From: Desulfobacter curvatus DSM 3379
Lineage (GTDB): Bacteria; Desulfobacterota; Desulfobacteria; Desulfobacterales; Desulfobacteraceae
NCBI RefSeq assembly: GCF_000373985.1
Contig: NZ_KB893101.1
Coordinates: 1 to 64,000, forward strand
Reading direction: 5' to 3'
Length of the DNA stretch: 64,000 bases
Below the pieces are notes generated by a model, which saw nothing but the letters and a program-made list of their open reading frames with translations, was not told the DNA's origin and did no database searches. Made by a program: the position numbers and the translations under genes. The stretch's first letter is position 1; every line of letters begins with the position of its first letter. Below are positions 43,272 through 51,891 of the stretch, in pieces.

Positions 43272-45257
43272 ATGACGCCCAGTGATATCTCCGGCTTTTC
43301 AAGACTGGATCTTAATTTATGGAAGGAATACCTGGACATTGCCCAGGAGTTCTGGCTGCCCCAGAATCTTAAAAGCAGGACACGTTTTATTGTACTGCTG
43401 TGTCTTTTAATGGCCTTTGTGGCATCTGTTCTTTTTTTATTCGTTGCCGTCACCACAACCGCCACCCATGCCTTTGCGCCTGAGTTTGTCACCAAAAACG
43501 CTCCGGGACTAATGGACTGGATCCAGGGCATTATCCACTCCCGGCTGATTTGGATTCTGGCCGCCGGATTTCTGATTCCGGCCCTGGTCTTTTCCATCTA
43601 CTCAAAAAAGCTGCAAGGGTTCTTTCTACCCTGGGGCATCCTTGGGATTCTCCTTCTGCTCTCATTTACGGTTTCAGGGCTCAATGTGGTCCTAAGCTAT
43701 GTGGGCCGTTTTTTCCAGACCGCCCTTGCCCAGAAAGATCAGCCCACATTCTGGCGGTTTCTCTATGTGTATGCCTCGGTATTTGTGATCGGTACCCCCA
43801 TTGTGGTGATTTACTCATACATCAGAAAAAAACTGGGATTGTTCTGGCGGGAATACATCACCACCAATTTCATTGACAATTACCTTAAAAACCGGGCCTA
43901 CTACGCCCTGACCACCAGCAAGGCGATTGACAACCCGGACCAGCGGCTGGCCGAAGATTTAAGAGAGTTCACGGTGACCAGTTTAAGTTTTTTGCTTATC
44001 ATTCTGGGCGCCATCATTGACCTTGTGGCCTTTACCGGTATTCTGTGGTCCATTTCCAGGCTTTTGTCCGGCATCCTTTTCGCCTATGCCTTCTGCGGCA
44101 CCCTGATCACCATATTCATTGGGAAGAGACTGGTGGGACTCAACTACAATCAGCTACGTAAAGAAGCCGATTTCAGGTACGGCCTGATCCACATCCGGGA
44201 CAATGCCGAATCCATTGCCTTTTACCAGGGCGAGAAAGGGGAAAAAGAACAGATCTCCAAACGATTCAAAGCGGTACTGAAAAATTTTAATTTTCTCATT
44301 GGCTGGCAGCGGAACCTTGATTTTTTCACCACCGGCTACAATTACCTGGTTATTATCCTGCCGGCCATGATTGTGGCCCCCATGTATTTTGCAGGCAAGG
44401 TGGAGTTCGGGGAAATTTCCCAGGCCTCATTTGCCTTTGGCCAGGTTTTGGGCGCCTTTTCCATTATTGTCCAATATTTTGACAGCATCAGCGCTTTTGC
44501 CGCCGGCATCAACCGTGTTTCCACGTTTAAAGACAAACTATTCACGGCATCCGGCTCCAAAACGTCGGAAGACGGTGCGAATGGCACCCGGATTCAACGT
44601 GTGGCCAAAGAGACCATCCGGGTGCAAGACCTCACCCTGCAAACCCCGGACTATAAACGCACCCTGATCCAGGGCTTAAGTCTTGACCTTGAAAAGGGTA
44701 AAAGCATCCTGATCATGGGTCATTCCGGTGCAGGTAAAAGTTCTCTGCTGCGGGGCATCGCAGGGCTTTGGGCCTCGGGTTCCGGCACCATTGAACACCC
44801 GCCGGAGAACAAGGCCATGTTTCTGCCCCAGAAGCCATATATGATATTAGGCAGCCTGCGCGAACAGCTCCAATACCCCAGCGGGAATCACCTGGACGAC
44901 AATCAGATCAAAGCGGTCATGGAGATGGTCAATCTTACGGACCTGTACCAAAAACTGCAGGAAACAGCCGGGGACAACTCTTTTATAGACGCGGAAAATA
45001 ACTGGGAAGAAATGCTTTCCCAAGGCGAACAGCAACGATTGGCCTTTGCCAGGCTTTTGACCACAAAACCTGAGTTTGCCATCCTGGATGAAGCCACCTC
45101 AGCTCTGGACGTGGACAATGAAAAGGCGCTGTACAACATCTTGTCACAACTTGACATCACCTATATCAGCGTGGGCCACCGCCCCACCTTGAAAGCCTAT
45201 CACGATAAAATTCTGTTCATACGGGGTGACGGTGGATGGGAAACCCGGGAGACATAA
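43272..45257 (+). CDS. SbmA/BacA-like ABC transporter, fused permease-ATPase
   Basis: 661 aa. Six membrane segments in an ABC_membrane_2/SbmA-BacA-type domain (ADFRYGLIHIRDNAESIAFYQGE is the family signature), then an ATPase domain from about residue 455: Walker A GHSGAGKSSLLRG, signature LSQGEQQRLAFARLL, Walker B EFAILDEATSALD, and His switch SVGHRP. Relatives (YddA, Rv1819c, peroxisomal ABCD) move peptides, cobalamin or acyl-CoA. It lies 28 bp after the phosphorylase, so it may belong to the solute unit, but its substrate cannot be told. Confidence 0.87.
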   Translation: MTPSDISGFSRLDLNLWKEYLDIAQEFWLPQNLKSRTRFIVLLCLLMAFVASVLFLFVAVTTTATHAFAPEFVTKNAPGLMDWIQGIIHSRLIWILAAGFLIPALVFSIYSKKLQGFFLPWGILGILLLLSFTVSGLNVVLSYVGRFFQTALAQKDQPTFWRFLYVYASVFVIGTPIVVIYSYIRKKLGLFWREYITTNFIDNYLKNRAYYALTTSKAIDNPDQRLAEDLREFTVTSLSFLLIILGAIIDLVAFTGILWSISRLLSGILFAYAFCGTLITIFIGKRLVGLNYNQLRKEADFRYGLIHIRDNAESIAFYQGEKGEKEQISKRFKAVLKNFNFLIGWQRNLDFFTTGYNYLVIILPAMIVAPMYFAGKVEFGEISQASFAFGQVLGAFSIIVQYFDSISAFAAGINRVSTFKDKLFTASGSKTSEDGANGTRIQRVAKETIRVQDLTLQTPDYKRTLIQGLSLDLEKGKSILIMGHSGAGKSSLLRGIAGLWASGSGTIEHPPENKAMFLPQKPYMILGSLREQLQYPSGNHLDDNQIKAVMEMVNLTDLYQKLQETAGDNSFIDAENNWEEMLSQGEQQRLAFARLLTTKPEFAILDEATSALDVDNEKALYNILSQLDITYISVGHRPTLKAYHDKILFIRGDGGWETRET

Positions 45258-45428
45258 AAAATTCATCTGATCTGAAAAAATAACTTGATGATACATAAAT
45301 AGATCGCACACTTCGTCTCTCAACCACCAAAACGGCCGCTGGAGTTTGTTTCTATAGTGCTTCCTCCAGTTAAAAAACTGCGGACAAAGTTCTCGTGACA
45401 TATTATAATTATAGACCGCAACCCCATC

Positions 45429-46286
45429 CTATGGAACCATGGCGGCCTGCAGTGCTGCGGAATATGCACTAATAACAAGGTTTTTCTTATCTGCCCCATA
45501 ATATTTCTCACCCCCATCTTTTTCCTGCTCCAACGGCAGATCATTGGGAGTTGATTGTGACTCGACAAAGAAATGGTATAAATTTTTCCCCATCGGCATA
45601 TTGCCGTAAATTTTTTTAAATCTTTCAGGAGCCGTTTTCAAATTTAGTCGAAGGGCTACGGCTGGATTATTTTCTACATAGGGATACTCTGAAAGCTCTC
45701 CGAGCTTTTCAAACAAAAGTATATCTTCGTAAATTTTTAAATATTTGGGGTGAACAGTAACTAACAATTCATCTGCATGAAGGACTTCAATCGCATGATT
45801 ATAAATAAATCTATTCATAATCATAGGAATATTTTTGTCTCCTTTGCGGCATGTCGGATCTGATGCTAAGCATCCGACTTCGACGATGCGACGCCCCTGG
45901 TTTCTTAACTGGTCCACCTCCCGTTTAAATCCCTCATCCATGGGAAGACCTAGTTCATTATCCGCAAACATGCTGGCCGTATATATGAGTGTATTTTCAG
46001 CTTGATCATCGGCCAAACATCCCATAAAGACCACAGTTTCAGGATCTGAATGGTGCTTGATAATTCTGTATGGAAGAGAGGAAGGCTTAATAAACCCAGA
46101 TTTTAAATAAACATCATATACCAATTTGAAGCAGGACATATAATCTTCGGCACGAAATACTTTTTGAAAAATTACATCATCCAAACTAGTTTGAAAATCA
46201 GGAAGGCCACCACGAATGATTTTTTTTCTAAAATTCCCAGGCAGACGAGGCAAAAACGAGTTCAATAGCAGATTTGATATGTTCAT
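45429..46286 (-). CDS. FeeM-like N-acyl amino acid synthase / GNAT-type acyltransferase
   Basis: 285 aa, soluble. VFRAEDYMSCFKLVYDVY near residue 45, then IYTASMFADNELGLPMDEGF, IVEVGCLASDP and LVTVHPKYLKIYEDILLFEKL match the FeeM/LuxI-like acyltransferase fold of N-acyl amino acid synthases. Such enzymes use acyl-ACP to acylate an amino acid, giving a lipid or signal. It stands alone: the 171 bp on the ABC-transporter side and the 574 bp on the other side (two repeat copies included) hold no other gene. Substrate unknown. Confidence 0.7.
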   Translation of the reverse strand: MNISNLLLNSFLPRLPGNFRKKIIRGGLPDFQTSLDDVIFQKVFRAEDYMSCFKLVYDVYLKSGFIKPSSLPYRIIKHHSDPETVVFMGCLADDQAENTLIYTASMFADNELGLPMDEGFKREVDQLRNQGRRIVEVGCLASDPTCRKGDKNIPMIMNRFIYNHAIEVLHADELLVTVHPKYLKIYEDILLFEKLGELSEYPYVENNPAVALRLNLKTAPERFKKIYGNMPMGKNLYHFFVESQSTPNDLPLEQEKDGGEKYYGADKKNLVISAYSAALQAAMVP

Positions 46287-46662
46287 ATTTTTTTCTTTTT
46301 TTGATAATGGCTCTGATTAGGGTTATAGTTTCCGCATCGCAATCCTAATATTAAGCAGCAATTTTGATACCAGGCCTAAAACAATCTAAAAGGCCTTGAT
46401 AAATAGCCTTTTCAGCGAATTTAGGCACAATCGTCCTTCAAATAAAAGCAGGATAAAGTTACGAAAATTACAACCTATAGTTACCCAAATTGCACTTTTT
46501 AGGACCCAGGCATCACTGGGAAACAGATGGACTGAGGTTCCACTGGAATGAAAACATATCCTTGCAATAGATGAGCCAACAGATACCCTGCAGAAAAGGG
46601 TTCAACGACCTAAAGACTAAACCGTGATATGATTATGATGGTGCATTACCAAAAGTTATTGT
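46287..46662. other. Gene-free stretch upstream of the FeeM-like gene
   Basis: 376 bp, AT-rich, without a reading frame, RNA gene or clear hairpin. It contains the promoter region of the leftward acyltransferase gene, which I cannot place precisely. The tandem repeat copies begin at its right end. Confidence 0.4.
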
Positions 46663-46757
46663 ATAACAGCCATGGGCTGACCTGGTCTATCAGCACCCAG
46701 GCCCAGCCCACAACGAATGTTGAAAGATCTGAGTAAGTTACCCAGACTTTCTTATAA
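46663..46757 (-). repeat. Dispersed two-hairpin element, copy 3
   Basis: Minus orientation. Hairpin 2 is formed by GGGCTGACCTGG and CCAGGCCCAGCCC, near perfect over 11-12 pairs. Hairpin 1 is AAGTCTG with CAGATCTT, one bulge. It shares the TTATAA boundary with copy 4, so the two form a head-to-tail dimer with a 92-bp period. Confidence 0.78.
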
Positions 46758-46850
46758 ACAGCCATGGGCTGACCTGGTCTATCGATACCCAGGCACAACC
46801 CACAACAAAACATGAAAGTAATCTATCAACTTATTGGAACTTTCTTATAA
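46752..46850 (-). repeat. Dispersed two-hairpin element, copy 4
   Basis: Minus orientation, next to copy 3. The hairpin 2 block AACAGCCATGGGCTGACC is identical to that in copy 3 and its partner strand (CCAGGCACAACCC) has drifted. Hairpin 1 is poorly kept. It ends 10 bp before the tag start codon. Confidence 0.72.
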
Positions 46851-46860
46851 AAAGTCCGTC

Positions 46861-47433
46861 ATGAACAATATCAAACGTTGCGACTGGGTAACCAGTGACC
46901 CCTTATATATACGTTACCATGATACGGAATGGGGGGTGCCGGTTCACGATGACCAAAAAATTTTTGAATTTCTTATCCTGGAAGGAGCCCAGGCAGGATT
47001 GTCCTGGCTGACAATTCTCAAACGCCGCCAGGGATATTGCAATGCATTCTGCGGGTTTGACCCTGAAAAGGTCGCCCGGTTCAGTGAGGCCGATATTCAA
47101 AAACGCCTGAAAGACCCCGGCATCATCAGAAACAAACTGAAGGTCCGGTCTGCCGTTACCAATGCCCAGGCGTTCTTACGGATACAGGAAGAATTCGGCA
47201 CCTTTGATGCCTATGCCTGGCGCTTTGTGGACGGAGCCCCCATCATCAACCACTACACCACCCAGGACCAGGTTCCGGCAACGTCCAGTCAGTCCGATGC
47301 ATTTTCAAAAGACTTATGTAAACGCGGGTTTAAATTTACCGGATCCACTATCATCTATGCCCATATGCAGGCCACGGGCATGGTGAACGACCACCTAGTG
47401 TCCTGTTTCAGATATAAAGAGGTAATGGCCTGA
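46861..47433 (+). CDS. tag: DNA-3-methyladenine glycosylase I
   Basis: 190 aa. CDWVTSDPLYIRYHDTEWGVP with the Trp and Glu of the 3-methyladenine pocket, ILEGAQAGLSWLTILKRR, FDPEKVARFSEADI and the C-terminal zinc residues give a full-length Tag. It removes 3-methyladenine from alkylated DNA. ATG at 46861 fits the family start; no good Shine-Dalgarno is visible, and the frame runs back through the repeat copy to a TTG at 46834. nnr follows after 16 bp. Confidence 0.93.
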   Translation: MNNIKRCDWVTSDPLYIRYHDTEWGVPVHDDQKIFEFLILEGAQAGLSWLTILKRRQGYCNAFCGFDPEKVARFSEADIQKRLKDPGIIRNKLKVRSAVTNAQAFLRIQEEFGTFDAYAWRFVDGAPIINHYTTQDQVPATSSQSDAFSKDLCKRGFKFTGSTIIYAHMQATGMVNDHLVSCFRYKEVMA

Positions 47434-47449
47434 AAAAGGAACGTAAATC

Positions 47450-49003
47450 ATGATCATTGTTACCACCAGACAAATGCAGCAAATGGATAAAAACACCATT
47501 GAAACCTTTGGTATTCCCGGCCGGGTGCTCATGGAAAATGCAGGCCGGGGCGCACTGGAAATGCTTTCAGACCACTTTGACCTTGAAGGCGCCCGGGTAG
47601 CCGTGGTAGCCGGCCGGGGCAACAACGGCGGAGACGGATTTGTGATCGGGCGTTACCTCATGGAGATGGGGGTAAGCGTCAGCTTTTTTCTTTTGTCTAC
47701 CCGGGAGCGGGTACAGGGTGACGCCAAGGCAAATATGGACCTGGTACAGAAACTTCTGGCCGAGCATTCCTTATCACAGTTCATTGAAATCCCTGACAAC
47801 GACGCCTTGGAAGGGGCAGCCGAAATCCTGCAAGACCATGACCTGTTTGTGGACGCTATTTTCGGCACCGGACTTAATTCCGATATCCGGGGCATTTACC
47901 GTGATGTTATTGAACTGATCAATGATTCGGGCAAAGCGGTTTTCAGTGTAGACATCCCGTCGGGAATTAATGCGGATACCGGTGCAGTATGCGGCGTGGC
48001 CATCCAGGCAGACGCCACAGCTACCTTTGCTTTTGCCAAGACAGGGCACATCCTGTACCCGGGCAACTTTCACACCGGTGACCTGGAGGTGATTGACATC
48101 GGCATTCCCGGGCATATTGCAAAAGCACAACCCCCCGACATCTTCCTGCCTGAACCCCATGACATCGCAAATCTGATACCAACCAGGGATTTCAATGCCC
48201 ATAAGGGCAGTTCCGGTCATCTGCTGGTACTGGCCGGTTCGCCGGGCAAAACCGGCGCCGCAGCATTGTGCAGCAACGCTGCCATGCGAACCGGTGCAGG
48301 CCTCGTGACTTTAGGTGTCCCTGAAAAGCTTATGCCTGTCATGGAACCTATGGTCATCGAACCCATGACTGCCGCGCTTGCCCAAACCCCTTCCGGTGGC
48401 CTGGATGTCGCAGCTCTGGATGACATTATAACGCTCCTGGAAAACAAAGCCGCAGTGGCCATAGGTCCAGGCATGGGCACGGCGCCCGGTACCCTGGAAT
48501 TGATCAAAAGTATTATGGCCATCGCATCCGTACCCATGATCATTGATGCCGACGGCCTGAATTGCATTGCCAAAGAACCTGATATTCTGGATACGGTCAA
48601 AGCCCCGGTGATTCTCACCCCCCACCCCGGTGAAATGGCCCGTCTCACCGGCAAAACCATTCCAGACATTCAGCAGAACCGGATGGAAACCGCCCGAAAC
48701 TTTGCAGAAAAATACAAGGTTATCCTGGTACTCAAAGGTGCCCAGACCCTTGTGGCCTGCCCGGACGGCGCTGTATCCATCTGCCCCACAGGTAACCCCG
48801 GCATGGCCTGCGGCGGCATGGGGGATGTCCTCACCGGCATGATTGCAGCATTCCTGGCCCAGAATCTGCCTGCGGAATCCGCTGCCCTTGCGGGCGTTTA
48901 TGTTCACGGGCTATGCGGGGATATTCTGGCTGAAGACCACAGCTTTGGATTTTCGGCATCAGATATGGTGGCGGGCATCCCCCACGCTTTAAACAATATT
49001 TAG
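47450..49003 (+). CDS. nnr: Bifunctional NAD(P)H-hydrate epimerase/dehydratase
   Basis: 517 aa. Residues about 1-215 are the NnrE/YjeF_N epimerase (GRVLMENAGRGALEM, VVAGRGNNGGDGFV, VDIPSGINADTG); residues about 225-510 are the NnrD ADP-dependent dehydratase of the carbohydrate kinase fold (KGSSGHLLVLAGSPGKTGAA, ILTPHPGEMARLTG, GNPGMACGGMGDVLTGMIAAF). It repairs damaged NAD(P)H hydrates. tsaE follows within 90 bp, the order yjeF-tsaE seen in many bacteria. Confidence 0.95.
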   Translation: MIIVTTRQMQQMDKNTIETFGIPGRVLMENAGRGALEMLSDHFDLEGARVAVVAGRGNNGGDGFVIGRYLMEMGVSVSFFLLSTRERVQGDAKANMDLVQKLLAEHSLSQFIEIPDNDALEGAAEILQDHDLFVDAIFGTGLNSDIRGIYRDVIELINDSGKAVFSVDIPSGINADTGAVCGVAIQADATATFAFAKTGHILYPGNFHTGDLEVIDIGIPGHIAKAQPPDIFLPEPHDIANLIPTRDFNAHKGSSGHLLVLAGSPGKTGAAALCSNAAMRTGAGLVTLGVPEKLMPVMEPMVIEPMTAALAQTPSGGLDVAALDDIITLLENKAAVAIGPGMGTAPGTLELIKSIMAIASVPMIIDADGLNCIAKEPDILDTVKAPVILTPHPGEMARLTGKTIPDIQQNRMETARNFAEKYKVILVLKGAQTLVACPDGAVSICPTGNPGMACGGMGDVLTGMIAAFLAQNLPAESAALAGVYVHGLCGDILAEDHSFGFSASDMVAGIPHALNNI

Positions 49004-49089
49004 ACTAAAATCCGTGTTCGGACGAAAAGCGATCCTAATGAAAGAAGCAGATGGGTGACTTTTTATTCGAACACCAAAGACCCTTTGCC

Positions 49090-49563
49090 ATGAAAAAGAT
49101 CATATCCAAAAACCCGACACAAACCCAGGAAGCGGCCAGGCGCCTGGGATTATATATCCGGGCACATCAATTAAGTTGCGCCATGGCCCTGACAGGGGAC
49201 CTTGGCTGCGGCAAAACCTGTTTTGTCCAGGGCCTTGCCGGGGGGCTGGGCGTGGAGGACGGATACTATATCACCAGCCCCACATTTACCATAATGAATG
49301 AATATCCGGCCGGAACAATGCGCCTGTGCCACCTGGACCTGTACCGGCTTTCAGACCCGGACGAACTGGATTATATCGGCATTGAAGACCAGGTGGGACA
49401 AAACAGTGTCACCGTGGTGGAATGGCCTGGGCTTCTCATTGAAACCGGATTTGTATTTGATCTTCACATCCATTTTGAATTTGATGCCGGCTTTAATAGA
49501 AAAATAACCTTTTCCCCATCTGGACAAGCCGGGATAAATCTGCTAAGCAATCTATCCTTGTAA
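49090..49563 (+). CDS. tsaE: tRNA threonylcarbamoyladenosine ATPase TsaE
   Basis: 157 aa from ATG 49090 (or 170 aa from ATG 49051; neither has a strong ribosome binding site, the family usually starts near the second). Walker A GDLGCGKTCFVQGLAGGLG, Thr/Ser switch in SPTFTIMNEYP, and HLDLYRLSDPDELDYIGIED are diagnostic. TsaE energises the TsaBD complex for the t6A37 modification of ANN-decoding tRNAs. Confidence 0.92.
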   Translation: MKKIISKNPTQTQEAARRLGLYIRAHQLSCAMALTGDLGCGKTCFVQGLAGGLGVEDGYYITSPTFTIMNEYPAGTMRLCHLDLYRLSDPDELDYIGIEDQVGQNSVTVVEWPGLLIETGFVFDLHIHFEFDAGFNRKITFSPSGQAGINLLSNLSL

Positions 49564-49601
49564 TCAATATATTAACAAAAGCTAAAATTTTGGGAGCGAC
49601 A

Positions 49602-50822
49602 ATGGCGTTACGGGTGCAAAAATTTGGCGGCACATCTGTGGCAGATATCGAAAGAATTTCCAAAGTGGCCGACCGGGTACAAAAGGCCCATGAAAACAAA
49701 GACCAGATGGTGGTAGTGCTTTCAGCGATGGCAGGTGTAACAAATAATCTGATCAGTCTTGCCGGACAAGCCTCCGAGAACCCGGACAAACGTGAACTGG
49801 ACGTCCTTTTGGCAACCGGCGAGCAGACCACGGCGGCATTAATGGCCATGATGCTCAAATCAAGAGGCCTTAAAGCTAAATCGTTCCTGGGTTTCCAGGC
49901 CGGCATCCATACCGACCATATGTCAGGCAAGGCCAGAATCCGGGAGATCGACAGCCAGAACCTGCGTCAGGCCCTGGATGAGGGAAATATTGTCGTGGTG
50001 GCAGGCTTCCAGGGCGCAGACGAGCAAGGAGATATCACAACCCTGGGCCGGGGGGGGTCCGACACCTCGGCCGTTGCCATTGCCGCATCGCTCAACGCTG
50101 ATGTCTGTGAAATATTCACGGACGTGGACGGGGTATACACAACCGACCCAAGGATTTGCCCAAAAGCCAAAAAAATCAGCAGAATTTCCTATGATGAAAT
50201 GCTTGAAATGGCCATTCTGGGGGCAAAGGTCCTCCAGATCAGGTCCGTGGAATTTGCAAAAAAATACAATGTGCCCGTGCATGTCCGGTCATCATTCAAT
50301 GAGGAGGAAGGAACCATGGTTGTCAATGAAAGTGAAGATATGGAAAGTCCGGTGGTGTCAGGCGTCACCTGTGATCTGAATGAAGCAAGAATTACGTTCA
50401 AACGCGTCCCTGACCAGCCCGGCATCTCAGCCAAGGTTTTCGGCGCCCTTGCAGACGCCGGTATCTCCGTGGATATGATCATCCAGAATTCCCGCACCGG
50501 CGGTGAAACAGACCTGACTTTTACTGTGACCATGGACGATTTCAACCGGGCAATGGAAATTTCCGAAAAAGTGGCGGATCAAATCAATGCAGGCGAAATA
50601 AGAACCGCCACCGAAATTGCTAAAATATCAGTCATCGGGTTAGGAATGAAAAGTCATTCCGGCGTGGCTGCGGTGATGTTCAAAGCCCTGGCTGAGGAAA
50701 ACATCAACATCCGCATGATTTCGACCTCTGAGATCCGTATCTCATGTGTGATTCTGGCCAAATATGCTGAACTGGCCGTCAGGACCCTGCACGCGGCCTT
50801 TGGTCTAGACAAAGAACAATAA
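49602..50822 (+). CDS. lysC: Aspartate kinase
   Basis: 406 aa. Kinase domain with KFGGTSVADIERI, LGRGGSDTSAVAIAASL and CEIFTDVDGVYTTDPRI; two C-terminal ACT domains (RVPDQPGISAKVFGALADAGI; KSHSGVAAVMFKALAEENINIRMIS) for lysine/threonine feedback. It is the first step to Lys, Thr and Met. ATG at 49602 preceded by GGGAGCGAC is better than TTG at 49590. The next gene converges (pyrF), and an inverted repeat CCGGCCTG / CAGGGCCGG near 50853-50887 could end both. Confidence 0.96.
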   Translation: MALRVQKFGGTSVADIERISKVADRVQKAHENKDQMVVVLSAMAGVTNNLISLAGQASENPDKRELDVLLATGEQTTAALMAMMLKSRGLKAKSFLGFQAGIHTDHMSGKARIREIDSQNLRQALDEGNIVVVAGFQGADEQGDITTLGRGGSDTSAVAIAASLNADVCEIFTDVDGVYTTDPRICPKAKKISRISYDEMLEMAILGAKVLQIRSVEFAKKYNVPVHVRSSFNEEEGTMVVNESEDMESPVVSGVTCDLNEARITFKRVPDQPGISAKVFGALADAGISVDMIIQNSRTGGETDLTFTVTMDDFNRAMEISEKVADQINAGEIRTATEIAKISVIGLGMKSHSGVAAVMFKALAEENINIRMISTSEIRISCVILAKYAELAVRTLHAAFGLDKEQ

Positions 50823-50870
50823 AAAAACAAATATTTTCGCTATGTTTTAAGCCGGCCTGTTCGGTGAGCC

Positions 50871-51605
50871 CTATGTAACAGGGCCGGACAGACCGGCTTC
50901 AATTTCTAAGGCCACCTTTTCAGCGGCCATAGCCGGATCGTCAGCATCCCGGATGGGCCGCCCAATGACAATATAGTCAGAACCTGCCTGCACAGCCTTA
51001 GCCGGGGTAACAACCCGTTTCTGATCATCCCCGGGCGTCAGGCACCATTGGGGTCGGATCCCCGGCGTAACAGTCAGACATTGTGTGCCCAGTTGTGCTT
51101 TCAACATGGCGGTCTCCCGTCCTGAGCACACCACACCGGCACATCCGGCGTCCAAGGCCATGCGGGCCCGCAGCAGCACAAGCTTTTCCGTGGCATTGAC
51201 ATATTCATCCTTAAATCCCTGGGCACGGACCGTATCTGCGTCGTTGTCCGTAAGCAAAGTCACGGCAAGCACCCTGGTCTTTCCGGCATTCTTGACGGCG
51301 GACTCAAGCATTTTTTGTGAGGACGCGCCGTGGACCGTTACCAGATCCACCCCGAGATCCGCTACCTGAACCATGGCCCGGCCAACCGTGGCAGAGATAT
51401 CATGCAGCTTCAAATCCAGAAAGATACCTGCACCGGACATCTTTCTGACCATTTCCACCACAGCCGGCCCCTGGCGAATAAACAGTTCAAGACCGATTTT
51501 GAACATGCCCACCCGGCCGTCAAGCTGCCGGATATGTGATTGTGCCGCCTCCATGGAAGGAAAATCCAAAGGAAAAATGATATATTCTTTTGCTGTTTTC
51601 TGCAT
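50871..51605 (-). CDS. pyrF: Orotidine 5'-phosphate decarboxylase
   Basis: 244 aa PyrF, the last step to UMP. IFPLDFPSMEAA carries the first catalytic Asp, GIFLDLKLHDISATV the Asp-x-Lys-x-x-Asp triad, and VTPGIRPQW and GSDYIVIGRPIRDADDP the phosphate site. Full length. Confidence 0.95.
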   Translation of the reverse strand: MQKTAKEYIIFPLDFPSMEAAQSHIRQLDGRVGMFKIGLELFIRQGPAVVEMVRKMSGAGIFLDLKLHDISATVGRAMVQVADLGVDLVTVHGASSQKMLESAVKNAGKTRVLAVTLLTDNDADTVRAQGFKDEYVNATEKLVLLRARMALDAGCAGVVCSGRETAMLKAQLGTQCLTVTPGIRPQWCLTPGDDQKRVVTPAKAVQAGSDYIVIGRPIRDADDPAMAAEKVALEIEAGLSGPVT

Positions 51606-51659
51606 GAGCGCCCTTTGCGGTTTTAAAATTTACACAAATAAAAAATTGTGTGGATCCTA

Positions 51660-51752
51660 CCACAAAAGGCTTTTTTTTGCCTTTAAAAAAACACGGGCAA
51701 TAAACTTGCATCCCATAAGTTCTTGTCTGTCCGGAAACAAGAATTTTTATTG
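51660..51752. other. Two orphan hairpins upstream of the GGDEF gene
   Basis: AAAGGC-T8-GCCTTT (51665-51684) and TTCTTGT..ACAAGAA (51720-51743) followed by TTTTTATT. The second looks like a rightward terminator, yet no gene ends there on the plus strand. It may end a small RNA or a pyrF antisense transcript, or attenuate the GGDEF transcript. Confidence 0.3.
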
Positions 51753-51891
51753 ATTCTTTGGCTGTTTTTATGGTAACAGGACTATCATCCTTATCTTCCA
51801 AATGGTCTAATTTATAAGATGCAGATGTAACATAACATTAAAATAAAAGTCTTTAATCCCGGTCCAATTAAATATAACGAAAGGGAGTTCA

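Noticed and set aside
42545..43597. A 350-codon leftward frame across the phosphorylase/ABC gene junction
   Set aside because: It spans two well-supported genes on the opposite strand and shows no motif.
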